The notes: generated by a model from the letters alone, not told the origin. Positions 52,520 through 62,009 are shown, counted from the stretch's first letter. The stretch is 64,000 nt of DNA from JBAYDV01 sp041672845 (GCA_041672845.1 JBAYYV010000005.1:99325-163324); one strand, 5' to 3'. Numbers and translations: made by a program.

Positions 52520-53551
52520 TTATTTTTTCTTGACACAGCGTATAGATACGCCATATCCTTTTTTATCTATAATATGCATAGGCATAACAGAATCATCATA
52601 ATATAAGTAACGATAAGAAGCATTATCTTCATCCACTTCTGTAGAAGACCACCACATACCTAATTTTAATAGATTTTGAAATCTTTGATTATTATCTACA
52701 GAATTGCCCGTCGGCAATGCATTCCATTTGAAGTCATTGGTTTTAACATTTATCGGATTATATTGCCACATTTTATTTTCATTAAAATAAGCTTCTACTG
52801 ATAAATGCCCAGCGATTCCTACCCACGTATCATTATAAGTCAAAGCATTATTCTCCATCACAGTTTGAGCCAAATTTTCCCAATCTTCATTAGTGGGTAC
52901 AGTCCATCCTTCAGGACAAATACCTTGTGGCCCATTACCCAAACCACTCTTAGATTCTTCGTTAGTAGCTTCATTCCAAGAATATAATCTGCCAAATAAA
53001 CAACCTAAGCAATTATAAGTACCCCAAGGCTGACCTATAGGATCTGCTTCTGTACCTGCATAAGAAAGATTTTGATTGAACCATAAAAGATCCCCTATCT
53101 CTACATAATAATATTTTTTAGAGTCCCTTTGATCTTTAACATATAATCCACCTCTATCTATTCCTGTCAAGGAACCACTTGCCCATGTGGTATCTATAGT
53201 ATATAAATTAGAATAATGTGTGGAATTATTATATCCATCTTTAGTAGCCACACAATAAAAAGTATGAAGGCCCTGATCTTCTGGAATAACAAAAGAACAT
53301 TTATTACCCCATATAGTATCAGTAAAGAAATAATCACTAGAAGATATCCAATAATAAGTAGGATCTGTAGGATCTAAAATACCACTAGCTTCCATAGATA
53401 AAACATCTCCGGCCATAACATACATAGGATAATCAAATGTTATACTCCCAGTCATATAAGGAGTAGTAGATTCATCATCATCACTACAAGAAATAATAAT
53501 AATAGGAAATATAATAGCTAATATGTATTTAAATATTTTGAACTTATTCAT
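52520..53551 (-). CDS. FISUMP-domain surface lipoprotein
   Basis: The 343-residue protein has a lipoprotein signal (IIFPIIIISC) followed by SDDDES, an acidic run of the type proposed as a surface-export signal in Bacteroides. An N-terminal PKD/Ig-like beta region (about 30-120) precedes the FISUMP domain (about 150-340): DLLWFNQNLSY, CPEGWTVPTNEDWENL and WWSSTEVDED, ending GVSIRCVKK. FISUMP proteins are abundant, surface-related and functionally unassigned. It is upstream of lemA by 22 bp and may be cotranscribed with the LemA-TPM genes. Confidence 0.83.
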   Translation of the reverse strand: MNKFKIFKYILAIIFPIIIISCSDDDESTTPYMTGSITFDYPMYVMAGDVLSMEASGILDPTDPTYYWISSSDYFFTDTIWGNKCSFVIPEDQGLHTFYCVATKDGYNNSTHYSNLYTIDTTWASGSLTGIDRGGLYVKDQRDSKKYYYVEIGDLLWFNQNLSYAGTEADPIGQPWGTYNCLGCLFGRLYSWNEATNEESKSGLGNGPQGICPEGWTVPTNEDWENLAQTVMENNALTYNDTWVGIAGHLSVEAYFNENKMWQYNPINVKTNDFKWNALPTGNSVDNNQRFQNLLKLGMWWSSTEVDEDNASYRYLYYDDSVMPMHIIDKKGYGVSIRCVKKK

Positions 53552-53585
53552 GGATTCGATATGGATTAAATTATTAAAGTTTTAT

Positions 53586-53593
53586 TAACTTTG
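53586..53593 (+). promoter_or_regulatory. −7 box for the apbE gene
   Basis: TAACTTTG matches TAnnTTTG 46 bp before the preferred ATG at 53640. No −33 TTTG is properly spaced. Confidence 0.45.
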
Positions 53594-53639
53594 TTATTAA
53601 TATGCAAATATGCATAAAAAAATCATTATTCGCTACATC

Positions 53640-54665
53640 ATGAAGAGAAATCTATACATTATTATTACCATAGTGTTTTCTATTATTTTACTTAGTTCAT
53701 GTTCAGAAACTAGTCATTATCATCGTTATGAAGGGTTTACTCAAGGTGGGACTTTTCATGTAATATATTCTGATATTAATTCTAATACAGGTAACAAAAT
53801 ACAAATTGGATTATCAGAAATAGAAGATACTCTAATATCTATAACTAATTATATAGAAAATACATTTTCTGGATATAACCAAGCTTCTTTATTATCTCAA
53901 ATTAATCATAATACAACAGACATCCCTAATAATATTTTTATAGAATTATTTAATATTTCTAAAAACTTATGGGTCGAAACTGATGGTTTATTCGATATTA
54001 GTGGTGCTCCTTTATATGATGCTTGGGGATTTGGATTTGCTAATAAAATACCTGTAGATCAACATATTATAGATAGCTTATTATGTTTCGTAGGGATGGA
54101 TAAATTAGATATTATTAATAATAAAGTAGTAAAAAAAGATCCTAGAGTAGAATTAAATTTTAATGCGATAGCTCAAGGGTATACTGCTGATCTTATTGGT
54201 AAAAAACTTGAGGTTTTCGGCATTACAGATTATTTAGTCGATGTAGGCATGGAAATATATTGTAAAGGTCATAACTCATCTGATAAAAAATGGCAAATAG
54301 GTATAGATAAACCTATTGACGGCAGTCTAGAAGCTGGTAAAAACATTCAAGATATACTAGAAGTAACAAATGTGGGTATAGTTACATCAGGTAATTATAG
54401 AAAATTCTATTATAAAGATGGCAAAAAAATAGTTCATACTATTAATCCAACGACTGGTAAACCCGCTGTTTCTAATTTACTATCGGCTACTGTAATAGCT
54501 AAGAACTCTACTATTGCTGATGCTTATGCTACTTATTGCATGACTTTAGGTCTAGAAAAAGCTAAAGAATTTCTGAATAGTCGTGACGATTTAGACGGTT
54601 ATTTAATTTATAGTGAGGATTCTAGATTCCATGTTTATTCAACAATGGGAAATAATCGTCAATAA
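53640..54665 (+). CDS. apbE: FAD:protein FMN transferase (ApbE)
   Basis: ApbE attaches FMN from FAD to Thr or Ser of target proteins such as Rnf/Nqr subunits and extracytoplasmic flavoproteins. I use the ATG at 53640, which puts a standard lipobox (IILLSSC) at residue 21; a start at 53610 would add ten residues. The 341-residue protein has YEGFTQGGTFHVIY, FDISGAPLYDAWGFGF, the LNFNAIAQGYTADLIG motif, VDVGMEI and the GKKIVHTINPTTGKP segment with His-Thr. C-terminal metal residues in STIADAYAT are also kept, so it should be active, facing the periplasm. Its target is not in the window. Confidence 0.92.
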   Translation: MKRNLYIIITIVFSIILLSSCSETSHYHRYEGFTQGGTFHVIYSDINSNTGNKIQIGLSEIEDTLISITNYIENTFSGYNQASLLSQINHNTTDIPNNIFIELFNISKNLWVETDGLFDISGAPLYDAWGFGFANKIPVDQHIIDSLLCFVGMDKLDIINNKVVKKDPRVELNFNAIAQGYTADLIGKKLEVFGITDYLVDVGMEIYCKGHNSSDKKWQIGIDKPIDGSLEAGKNIQDILEVTNVGIVTSGNYRKFYYKDGKKIVHTINPTTGKPAVSNLLSATVIAKNSTIADAYATYCMTLGLEKAKEFLNSRDDLDGYLIYSEDSRFHVYSTMGNNRQ

Positions 54666-54702
54666 ATTATATCATTTTTCTTAATAAAATATATTACTTT
54701 TC

Positions 54703-54733
54703 TTGTTAATAAAGTCTTATTGATTACTTTTGC
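54703..54733 (+). promoter_or_regulatory. Promoter of the porin gene (CTTG-N19-TACTTTTG)
   Basis: A near-consensus −33 box CTTG (54703-54706), a 19-nt spacer and −7 box TACTTTTG (54726-54733) lie 32 bp before the ATG at 54766. Confidence 0.65.
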
Positions 54734-54765
54734 GCAATATTTAAGATTGCTTAATAAATACACTA

Positions 54766-55800
54766 ATGAAAAAGATATCAATATTACTTATAATAAGTAT
54801 AATATTTTGTTCTTTTAATCTATATGCTCAGCCAGAGAAACACCATTATAAAGGTGATTCTAAGATATATATGTACTTAGATACTCGTTTAGATGGTAGA
54901 GCTTTTTACTATGATAATCAAGACACTGAAGCTGGGTTTATTGGAAGATATTTCATGTTTAATATCCAAGGTAAAATCGATGAGCATTTTAGCTATAAAT
55001 TCAGAGAAAGACTGACAGTCCCTAGTGTCGAACCTTTGGAATTTAGTAATAATATAGATTTTGCATATTTACAATATTCTCCTAATAAAAACTTAGATTT
55101 TATTTTTGGTAAACAAATGGTCAATATAGGCGGATTTGAATGGGATAAAGCACCTCAAGATGTTTTCATTTATGGAAAATTATGGGGAAATTCTACACCT
55201 TTTAAAAATGGTATTACCGCTCGATATAATACAAATAATCAAAAACATTCTTTACTAGCTCAAGTAATAAACTCTCCTTTTGCTACTAAAGCATACAATA
55301 ACACTTTTGGATATAGTATTCTATGGTATGGTAATATGAACTGGTTCCATACTATTTATTCTATAAATGCCTTTGAACTTTCCAAAGGTGATTTTATATA
55401 TTATATAGCTTTAGGGAACAAAATTAATTACCAAAAATTTACCGCAGAAATAGATTATATGAATCGTTTTTTATCAGGTCAGAAAAATTATTTTGATGAT
55501 TATTCCTTAATGTTAAAGTTATGTTATAGCATATCTGATAAATGGACTATCTTTACTAAAGGAGATTATGATAGAAATGATGAAGATATGCCTGTAGATA
55601 CTTCTATGATATATGATCATGCTGTAATACCTGGAGTAAACTCTACTACCTTAGGAATAGGAATAACATTCTTCCCCATTTTAAATCAGCATAAAAAACT
55701 AAGATTTCATGCATTTTGGGCAACAAATAATGTAAATCCGAAAAAACAAGAAGTTAACATCGGCCTTACTTGGAGAATAACAGCAATAAACAGAAATTAA
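54766..55800 (+). CDS. Outer-membrane porin-like protein (OprO/OprP type)
   Basis: The 344-residue protein has a signal peptide (ending LYAQ, about residue 22) followed by repeated amphipathic beta strands across the full length, with aromatic belts. The segments FRERLTVPSVEPLEFSNNID and FIFGKQMVNIGGFEWDKAPQD resemble the phosphate-selective porin O/P family (GKQ...GGFEW). The C terminus ends in GLTWRITAINRN, without the usual final Phe. The substrate is unknown. The Gate-domain transporter starts 10 bp downstream, so outer- and inner-membrane transport of one solute is possible (inference). Confidence 0.75.
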   Translation: MKKISILLIISIIFCSFNLYAQPEKHHYKGDSKIYMYLDTRLDGRAFYYDNQDTEAGFIGRYFMFNIQGKIDEHFSYKFRERLTVPSVEPLEFSNNIDFAYLQYSPNKNLDFIFGKQMVNIGGFEWDKAPQDVFIYGKLWGNSTPFKNGITARYNTNNQKHSLLAQVINSPFATKAYNNTFGYSILWYGNMNWFHTIYSINAFELSKGDFIYYIALGNKINYQKFTAEIDYMNRFLSGQKNYFDDYSLMLKLCYSISDKWTIFTKGDYDRNDEDMPVDTSMIYDHAVIPGVNSTTLGIGITFFPILNQHKKLRFHAFWATNNVNPKKQEVNIGLTWRITAINRN

Positions 55801-55810
55801 TATTACTATA

Positions 55811-56995
55811 ATGGCTAATAATTCTTTAAATAAAAATAATTTAAATAAACATAAGATTCATAATCCTATTAAATTCACAAGTTTAAGAAGATATGAAGCT
55901 ATTATTTTCTTAATAATATTTTTCGCAATATTCGGATATATAGGACATATAATGGGTGTTCCTAATATGCTAAATACTCTTATGAATACATCTTATGAAT
56001 TATTAATAAATACAGTATTCTATATTATGGGTATTACTGTACTATCTGGAGCCTTAGGTAAATTATTAATAGAGTTCGGTGTCGTTCGTTTGATAGAAAT
56101 AGTCTTGAAACCTCTTATGAAACCACTTTATAATCTACCAGGTGTAGCAGCTTTAGGCGGTATCGTTACTTTCTTATCAGATAATCCTGCTATTATTGCA
56201 CTTTCTAAAGATCATAATTTTAATAAATACTTTAAAAAATATCAACTTATTTCTCTTACTAATTTCGGAACATCTTTTGGGATGGGATTAGTAGTAATAG
56301 TATTTATGGCTGGTAGAGGATTTGTCACAGGAGCTTTAATCGGTCTTATTGGTTGTATAGCTGGTAGTATAGTCACTACTCGTATGATGCAGAAATTAAC
56401 ATTAAAATCTAACCCTGAATTTCTTTTAGACGAAGCTGATCAAGGTGATGAACAACAGATTTCTTTCAAATCTGAAGGTAGTACTTTTCTTAGAGTTTTA
56501 AATTCAGTATTAGATGGAGGTAAATCTGGTGTCGAAATAGGTCTTGCTATTATCCCTGGTGTACTTATCATCTCTACTTTCGTTATGATGCTTACTTTTG
56601 GACCAGGCGATGGTGGATTTAGTGGAAGTGCATATGAAGGAGTAGCTCTTCTTCCTCACTTGGCTGGAAAAATAAATATAGTTTTCGAATGGCTATTTGG
56701 ATTTACTAATCCAGAATTAGTATCTTTCCCTATTACTGCTTTAGGAGCTGTAGGTGCGGCGTTAGGCCTTATTCCTAAATTTCAAGAAGCTGGACTTATC
56801 AATGGCAATGCTATCGCAGTCTTTACGGCTATGGGGATGTGTTGGAGCGGGTTTTTGAGCACTCATACTGCTATGTTAGATTCTTTAGGCTATAGAGAAT
56901 TAACATCTAAGGCTATATTATCACATACTGTCGGAGGCCTTGTCGCAGGGATCGTAGCTCATTGGTCTTATGTCGCAATAATGGCTATTTTCTAG
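55811..56995 (+). CDS. Gate (nucleoside-recognition) domain membrane protein
   Basis: The 394-residue protein has about eight membrane helices with the Gate-type segments VAALGGIVTFLSDNPAIIALS (residues about 115-135) and GVEIGLAIIPGVLIISTFVMM. It matches, by memory, the CD0519/CD1768-type family of Gate proteins. Gate proteins are thought to move or recognise nucleosides or related solutes; this one is unassigned. It follows the porin gene by 10 bp, so the two are an operon, and a 45-bp inverted repeat begins directly after its stop. Confidence 0.8.
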   Translation: MANNSLNKNNLNKHKIHNPIKFTSLRRYEAIIFLIIFFAIFGYIGHIMGVPNMLNTLMNTSYELLINTVFYIMGITVLSGALGKLLIEFGVVRLIEIVLKPLMKPLYNLPGVAALGGIVTFLSDNPAIIALSKDHNFNKYFKKYQLISLTNFGTSFGMGLVVIVFMAGRGFVTGALIGLIGCIAGSIVTTRMMQKLTLKSNPEFLLDEADQGDEQQISFKSEGSTFLRVLNSVLDGGKSGVEIGLAIIPGVLIISTFVMMLTFGPGDGGFSGSAYEGVALLPHLAGKINIVFEWLFGFTNPELVSFPITALGAVGAALGLIPKFQEAGLINGNAIAVFTAMGMCWSGFLSTHTAMLDSLGYRELTSKAILSHTVGGLVAGIVAHWSYVAIMAIF

Positions 56996-56996
56996 A

Positions 56997-57041
56997 AATA
57001 ACAAATAATATATATTTTATAAAATATAATTATTTGTTATT
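56997..57041. terminator. Inverted repeat after the Gate-domain gene
   Basis: The arms AATAACAAATAAT (56997-57009) and ATTATTTGTTATT (57029-57041) pair perfectly around an A/T-only inner region. It starts two bases after the stop codon. No T-run follows, so it may be an mRNA-end stabilising stem rather than a classic terminator. The rest of the 160-bp gap holds nothing else I can support. Confidence 0.45.
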
Positions 57042-57155
57042 CTTATAATAAATCGTAAATTTATATGTTGCTTATAATGTGATATTTATATAATATTGTT
57101 TTAAATATAAACATATTTTATAAAATAATTTAAAAACCTTTTAATTCATACAATT

Positions 57156-59642
57156 ATGAAAATTTTTAAATATATTATTAATATTTTAATAATCACTGTA
57201 CTATTATCATCTTGCATTAAAGACGAAACCATAATTACTTCTACAGAATTATCCAACATTAATAATGAAAAAATTTCAGAGATGTTTAGTAATTTAAATC
57301 CATCTCCAGATTTTAATTGGAAACTTTATTCAAATAAAATAATAACCTTAAAAACCAATAGCCAATATCCATCTTCTTGTGAATTTTTTACTGATTTTCC
57401 TCTAGATAAAGATGCTAAATCTATTGGTATATTTACTATAGACGCTGCTACTCCAGTTAATATTGACTTATTTATTCCTTCTTCTGCTAAAATTTTATAT
57501 CTAAAATATACTGATGCTACTAATGCTCAAGAAATTTTTAGTTATACTGTGCCTATTGGTGATACTTCTATAGTAATAAATTCCTCTAGATCTATAAAAT
57601 CTTCTAATTTAGGTTTAAAAACTAAAGGTGGTGAATCCAAAGACCAAGAAGCTATTGGTATGTTGACAGCTGATAATTTCACCAATTACCAAGAATCTAT
57701 AGAATTGGCTAAAGAGATACCAGCTGACGCTAAAGAATTAGAAACTCAATTTATATCAGGAAATTGGCAAGAAATAACATCAAATGGTGTTTATTATATT
57801 CCTGCAGGAATTACTACTAAAATACAAAATGGAGATTATGCTAATAAAAATAATGATGTTACTATTTATGTAGAAGGGACACTTACAGGCGCAGAAGTAT
57901 ATAATACTACTCTTATTTTTTTAAATGGTGGGACGATGACTTCTAATGCTAATCTTAGTTTAAATAATAATTCCAAATTAATTATTGGACTTTCATCTAA
58001 TGTTTCTATAACTAATATTTGGAATAATGGTACTTTGGATTATATCTCTGTTCTAGGAATATTATCTTTCGATTCCTACTTAAACAAATGTGGCGATATC
58101 TATGTAGGCCCAAATGCTTCTTTTTATTGCTCTAAAAGCATAGATGGAGTGAAAGATATGTTTATAGAAGGTGATTTTAAATTAAAAGCACAAGATAACA
58201 ATTATAGTATAGGAACTGCCACTGTTTCTCCAGATAAAGGATTGTTCATAACAGAAACTGGTAATGTCGAATTAAATACCTTAAAACTTAATGGTGGAAC
58301 ATTATATAATGCTAATCTTTTAACTGCTAATAATGGAATCGAAAGTCAAAACAACAATGAATATACTATTAAAAATTGTGGTAATATTTTTGCCGGCAAG
58401 ATAGAAAATACAGATCATTTATTTTTATCTAATGGTTCTATTATGAAAAATTATGATGTTGAAACCATGACTTCTACTCCTTGCACTAAAATTAGTATTT
58501 CATCCGTAGATTCTGAAAATTATTTATTAAATGCATCTTATATAAACACTGAAAATCTTGAATTTACTGGAAACATATCTATTTCAGGTTCTGAATCTGA
58601 AGAAGGGAATAGATCTTTATGGAGTTCCAATACTATCCTTATTAAAAATCAAAATGGCAATTCATTAACTATTAATAATGAACTAACTTTAGAATCTAAT
58701 AAAATTTATGGTAATTCAGCAAACACATTTTATAGTAAAGCTATTAATCCTGCTTCATTTGCTGAAATTGATAAATCTGACCTAAATGTAGTAGCAGCTA
58801 ATAAAATTACTCATCCAGGCAATGAAGGTATAATAGTAGATGTTACTCCTATTGAAGGAAATTTAGTATCTAAGTACACTGTTAGATTTGAAGACTTATG
58901 GCCATATGTAGGTGACTATGATCTAAATGACTTAATCGCTCATATTTCAAATATTTCTACTAAATTAGTCAATAATAAAGTTACTGAAATGACTATTAAT
59001 GGAGAACTCACCACTGTAGGTTCTACTTTAGATTTAGCTTTCGGTCTACAATTAGATAATGTTCTTGCTGATAACATTACTTCTGTCATTTATGATAATA
59101 ATGGACATTTTGGTACTAACAAAGAATATTTTTCTCTTGCTTCCAATAATGTAGAAAAGGATCAACATAAAGCTGTAATACCTATTTTATCTGATGCTCA
59201 TAAATATTTATCAAATGTAGCTACTTTAGAGAAAAGGTCTTTACTATCTTATTCAAATAAACCTTCTGCTCAGCCATTTGAAGCTATTATTACATTTAAA
59301 GAAAGTGTAGATCAGAATGATTTAGTACAAGATAGTTTTAACTATTTTATCATAGTTAAAGAAAATAAAATAGTCAGTAAAAGAGCTGAAATCCATATGA
59401 AAGGCTATGATCATACCGATTTAGCTTCTGATAAATATGTAAATAATATTTCTAATATTTCATATGCTACTGAAAAGGGGTTCCCTTGGGGATTAATTAT
59501 TCCAGATTATAATGGAACTCAATGGAAAGGTCCAGAAGAAAATAAAACTCTATACTCTAGTGAATTTGAATCATGGGCTAATTCTAATGGAACAATATCT
59601 AAAGATTGGTACATTAACTATGATTTAAATAACATAGATTAA
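57156..59642 (+). CDS. LruC-domain lipoprotein
   Basis: The 828-residue protein has a lipoprotein signal (TVLLSSC, Cys20 or so) followed by IKDET, an acidic/lysine stretch of the kind tied to surface display. The middle (about 230-560) is rich in Asn, Ser and Gly, with repeated short strand patterns (TNLINNG / LSLNNNSKLIIGLSSNVS), which suggests a beta-solenoid-like stalk. The C-terminal domain (about 580-828) is LruC-like: VRFEDLWPYVGDYDLNDLIAH, where the DLWP...GDYDxNDL block is diagnostic. LruC-domain proteins are often surface-exposed; their ligands are unknown. No promoter box was recognised upstream. Confidence 0.8.
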   Translation: MKIFKYIINILIITVLLSSCIKDETIITSTELSNINNEKISEMFSNLNPSPDFNWKLYSNKIITLKTNSQYPSSCEFFTDFPLDKDAKSIGIFTIDAATPVNIDLFIPSSAKILYLKYTDATNAQEIFSYTVPIGDTSIVINSSRSIKSSNLGLKTKGGESKDQEAIGMLTADNFTNYQESIELAKEIPADAKELETQFISGNWQEITSNGVYYIPAGITTKIQNGDYANKNNDVTIYVEGTLTGAEVYNTTLIFLNGGTMTSNANLSLNNNSKLIIGLSSNVSITNIWNNGTLDYISVLGILSFDSYLNKCGDIYVGPNASFYCSKSIDGVKDMFIEGDFKLKAQDNNYSIGTATVSPDKGLFITETGNVELNTLKLNGGTLYNANLLTANNGIESQNNNEYTIKNCGNIFAGKIENTDHLFLSNGSIMKNYDVETMTSTPCTKISISSVDSENYLLNASYINTENLEFTGNISISGSESEEGNRSLWSSNTILIKNQNGNSLTINNELTLESNKIYGNSANTFYSKAINPASFAEIDKSDLNVVAANKITHPGNEGIIVDVTPIEGNLVSKYTVRFEDLWPYVGDYDLNDLIAHISNISTKLVNNKVTEMTINGELTTVGSTLDLAFGLQLDNVLADNITSVIYDNNGHFGTNKEYFSLASNNVEKDQHKAVIPILSDAHKYLSNVATLEKRSLLSYSNKPSAQPFEAIITFKESVDQNDLVQDSFNYFIIVKENKIVSKRAEIHMKGYDHTDLASDKYVNNISNISYATEKGFPWGLIIPDYNGTQWKGPEENKTLYSSEFESWANSNGTISKDWYINYDLNNID

Positions 59643-59652
59643 TATTAACAAG

Positions 59653-59671
59653 ATAATCAAATACTGATTAT
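59653..59671. terminator. Weak hairpin between convergent genes
   Basis: A 7-bp stem ATAATCA / TGATTAT with a 5-nt loop lies 11 bp past the LruC stop, in the gap to the convergent MFS gene. There is no long T-run on either side, so it is only a candidate terminator. Confidence 0.35.
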
Positions 59672-59716
59672 TATATTATAAATAGTCAGAATCAAACATT
59701 TCTTTTATATATCTAC

Positions 59717-60985
59717 TTATTTCTTAGCTGGAATAGGTAGATGTTTGTATTTAAATAATATAGCAAATAATACAGCGACTAACAATGCATAAGCTGAAAA
59801 AACATACCAAGCAGATGACCAATTAGGAGTGGCTGAATTATAAACAAAATGATTCACTACAGCTTGAGCAGATAAAGTACCTATAGTAGCACCTAAACCA
59901 TTAGTCATCAACATAAACAATCCTTGAGCACTTGACTGAATAGAAGAATCTACTTCTTGATTCACAAATAAAGATCCAGAAATATTAAAGAAATCAAATG
60001 CTATTCCATATACTATCATAGATAAAATAAACATCCAAACGCCAGGACCAGGATTTCCTAATCCAAATAAAACAAAACGGAATACCCAAGCTATCATCGC
60101 TATTAACATTACCTTCTTAATACCATACCTTTTTAAGAAAAATGGAATCAATAAAATACAAAGTGTTTCCGATAATTGTGATATAGATATTATGATATTA
60201 GCATGATTTACAGCAAAAGTATTTGTGTACTTTGAAATATCAGCAAAATGATTTATAAAAGGATTAGCGTAAGCATTTGTAATTTGGAGAGACACACCTA
60301 ATAACATTGAGAAAATAAAGAAGATAGCCATCTTCTTTTCCTTAAATAATTTAAAAGCATCAAGTCCTAATCTCTTAGATATCGTTTGAGATTGTTGTAT
60401 TTTAGATACAGGACAATTTTCTTGCAATAAAGAAACTATAAACATAAGTATTCCTAAACCTCCTGATAAAACAAATTGATAAGGAGTTGCTTGAAAACCT
60501 ATTAAATCTACCAACACCATAGAGAATATAAATCCTATTGTTCCAAATACTCTAATAGGAGGGAAAACTATTTGTTCATCTTCTCCATGATTTGCAATAG
60601 TAGTATAACATACAGAATTATCCATAGCAATAGTAGGCATAAAGAATGCTACACTTATAGTATATAAAGTAAATAATGTTCCAAACTGTACATCGGCCCC
60701 ACTTTGTATCCCATAAACACCTGCAGCTATCATAAAAATAGCAGCTATTAAATGGCAAAATGCTAATACTTTCTGTGCTGGAATCCATTTATCAGCGATA
60801 ATACCTATTAAGGCCGGCATAAATAAAGATACTATACCTTGAACAGCGTAGAACCAACCGATTTGAGGTCCCATTCCCATCTTCCCAAGATAAGCACCCA
60901 TACAAGTAAGATATGAACCCCATACAGCAAATTCAAGAAAGTTTAATATGATAAGTTTAAATTTGTATTGCTTTTTATTAGACAT
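59717..60985 (-). CDS. MFS nucleoside:H+ symporter-type permease
   Basis: The 422-residue protein has twelve membrane helices and resembles the nucleoside:H+ symporter (NHS, NupG/XapB) family. It has NFLEFAVWGSYLTCMGAYLG at the N terminus, GWFYAVQGIVSLFMPALIGIIADKW, SVCYTTIANHGEDEQIVFPPIRVFGTIGF and a conserved FDFFNISGSLFVNQEV in the C-terminal half. It should import purine or pyrimidine nucleosides with protons. It is encoded on the same strand as the deacetylase-like gene upstream, with a 62-bp gap, and has no clear promoter of its own. Confidence 0.85.
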   Translation of the reverse strand: MSNKKQYKFKLIILNFLEFAVWGSYLTCMGAYLGKMGMGPQIGWFYAVQGIVSLFMPALIGIIADKWIPAQKVLAFCHLIAAIFMIAAGVYGIQSGADVQFGTLFTLYTISVAFFMPTIAMDNSVCYTTIANHGEDEQIVFPPIRVFGTIGFIFSMVLVDLIGFQATPYQFVLSGGLGILMFIVSLLQENCPVSKIQQSQTISKRLGLDAFKLFKEKKMAIFFIFSMLLGVSLQITNAYANPFINHFADISKYTNTFAVNHANIIISISQLSETLCILLIPFFLKRYGIKKVMLIAMIAWVFRFVLFGLGNPGPGVWMFILSMIVYGIAFDFFNISGSLFVNQEVDSSIQSSAQGLFMLMTNGLGATIGTLSAQAVVNHFVYNSATPNWSSAWYVFSAYALLVAVLFAILFKYKHLPIPAKK

Positions 60986-61047
60986 TATAGTTTTTTTATA
61001 TCATTATTTTTTAGGGTAGTAAAATTACTAAAAATCTTTTATTTCTA

Positions 61048-61830
61048 CTATTTCTTATATATTTCTAAAATTTCTGTCATCATACCAAACTTGTACCCTT
61101 TATTTTTCAAATCATCTATAAAATGACTTAATCTATCATAAAGTAAATCTCCACTATTTTTTACTATCATATGAGAAAGATTATATTTTTTTTGGATGTC
61201 TTTAAGGTTATAAAATTCCCAAGGATGGAAATAAGTTACATAAGAATTATTATGTCTAACAGTATGATAAACTAGGTATTTATATAGTGGATATGGAAAC
61301 AAATGCAAGGCTAACCAAAAAAGCGGTATTCTAAAAAAAGGGGTAACGGCTACCGGTATTTCAAGTAAATTATCATTATAAAAGGGTTTTTTAGATTTAA
61401 AGAAATTATTATATCGACCAGGAATAAAAGTCGGATTAATCGACGAATTAAAAGAATAACCTGCTTTAGAAACTTCACATTCATCGACCTTCATCATTCT
61501 AGCCATACGATAACCTTTCACCTCTTGACCTGTTAGTTCTTGTAATTTCTGCCTTGACTTTATTAAATCTTCTACTTCGAAAGATGAATGATAATAACCA
61601 TTAGAATCTATTTCATGACCCTCCTCACAAATTAGTTTTATGATTTCAGGGGCTTTTTCAGCAAAATTGGCAGTACAAAAAAATGTGGCTTTTATTTCTT
61701 TTTGCTTTAATAATTCTAATATTTTTTTAACTCCATAAGAAGAAATTCTAATTTGTTCAGACACCCCTATTTGCTTTGAATTTTCTAAAGGGATATCAAA
61801 TTCTTCTATATCGAAAGAAAGATATATCAT
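61048..61830 (-). CDS. Polysaccharide deacetylase-like protein with altered zinc site
   Basis: The 260-residue NodB-type protein has motif 1 SFDIEEFD (Asp7), KATFFCTANFAEKAP and the motif-2 region GHEIDSNGYYH. In catalytic CE4-like enzymes this reads SHGYxH, and the first His is a zinc ligand; here residue 77 is Asn (codon AAT read on the − strand at 61602-61600). The second His (81) is kept. Later blocks GYRMARMMKV, LEIPVAVTP and TYFHPWEF follow the close Bacteroidota relatives. No signal peptide was seen. The enzyme may be inactive or use a different metal arrangement. Its substrate is unknown. Confidence 0.82.
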   Translation of the reverse strand: MIYLSFDIEEFDIPLENSKQIGVSEQIRISSYGVKKILELLKQKEIKATFFCTANFAEKAPEIIKLICEEGHEIDSNGYYHSSFEVEDLIKSRQKLQELTGQEVKGYRMARMMKVDECEVSKAGYSFNSSINPTFIPGRYNNFFKSKKPFYNDNLLEIPVAVTPFFRIPLFWLALHLFPYPLYKYLVYHTVRHNNSYVTYFHPWEFYNLKDIQKKYNLSHMIVKNSGDLLYDRLSHFIDDLKNKGYKFGMMTEILEIYKK

Positions 61831-61903
61831 TGTTTTATATAAGATTTAAGAATCACTATTATTCAAATGCCTTAATAGCCTTTTCAATAATTATTTTAGT
61901 TTA

Positions 61904-61911
61904 CAAAGCTA
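61904..61911 (-). promoter_or_regulatory. −7 box for the deacetylase-like gene
   Basis: TAGCTTTG on the − strand lies 73 bp before the start codon and directly after the terminator of the upstream carboxyltransferase transcript. No −33 box with normal spacing was found. Confidence 0.4.
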
Positions 61912-61945
61912 AAAAAAATCCGTCAAAACATATAGTCTTGACGGA
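61911..61945 (-). terminator. Intrinsic terminator after the carboxyltransferase
   Basis: On the − strand an 8-bp stem TCCGTCAA / TTGACGGA with an 11-nt loop is followed by eight T residues. It lies 65 bp past the stop codon. Confidence 0.88.
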
Positions 61946-62009
61946 ATATATTATAGTGGAATCATTAAACTTACTTGGTTTAATTATTCCATAAAAACAA
62001 CAATTTTAA

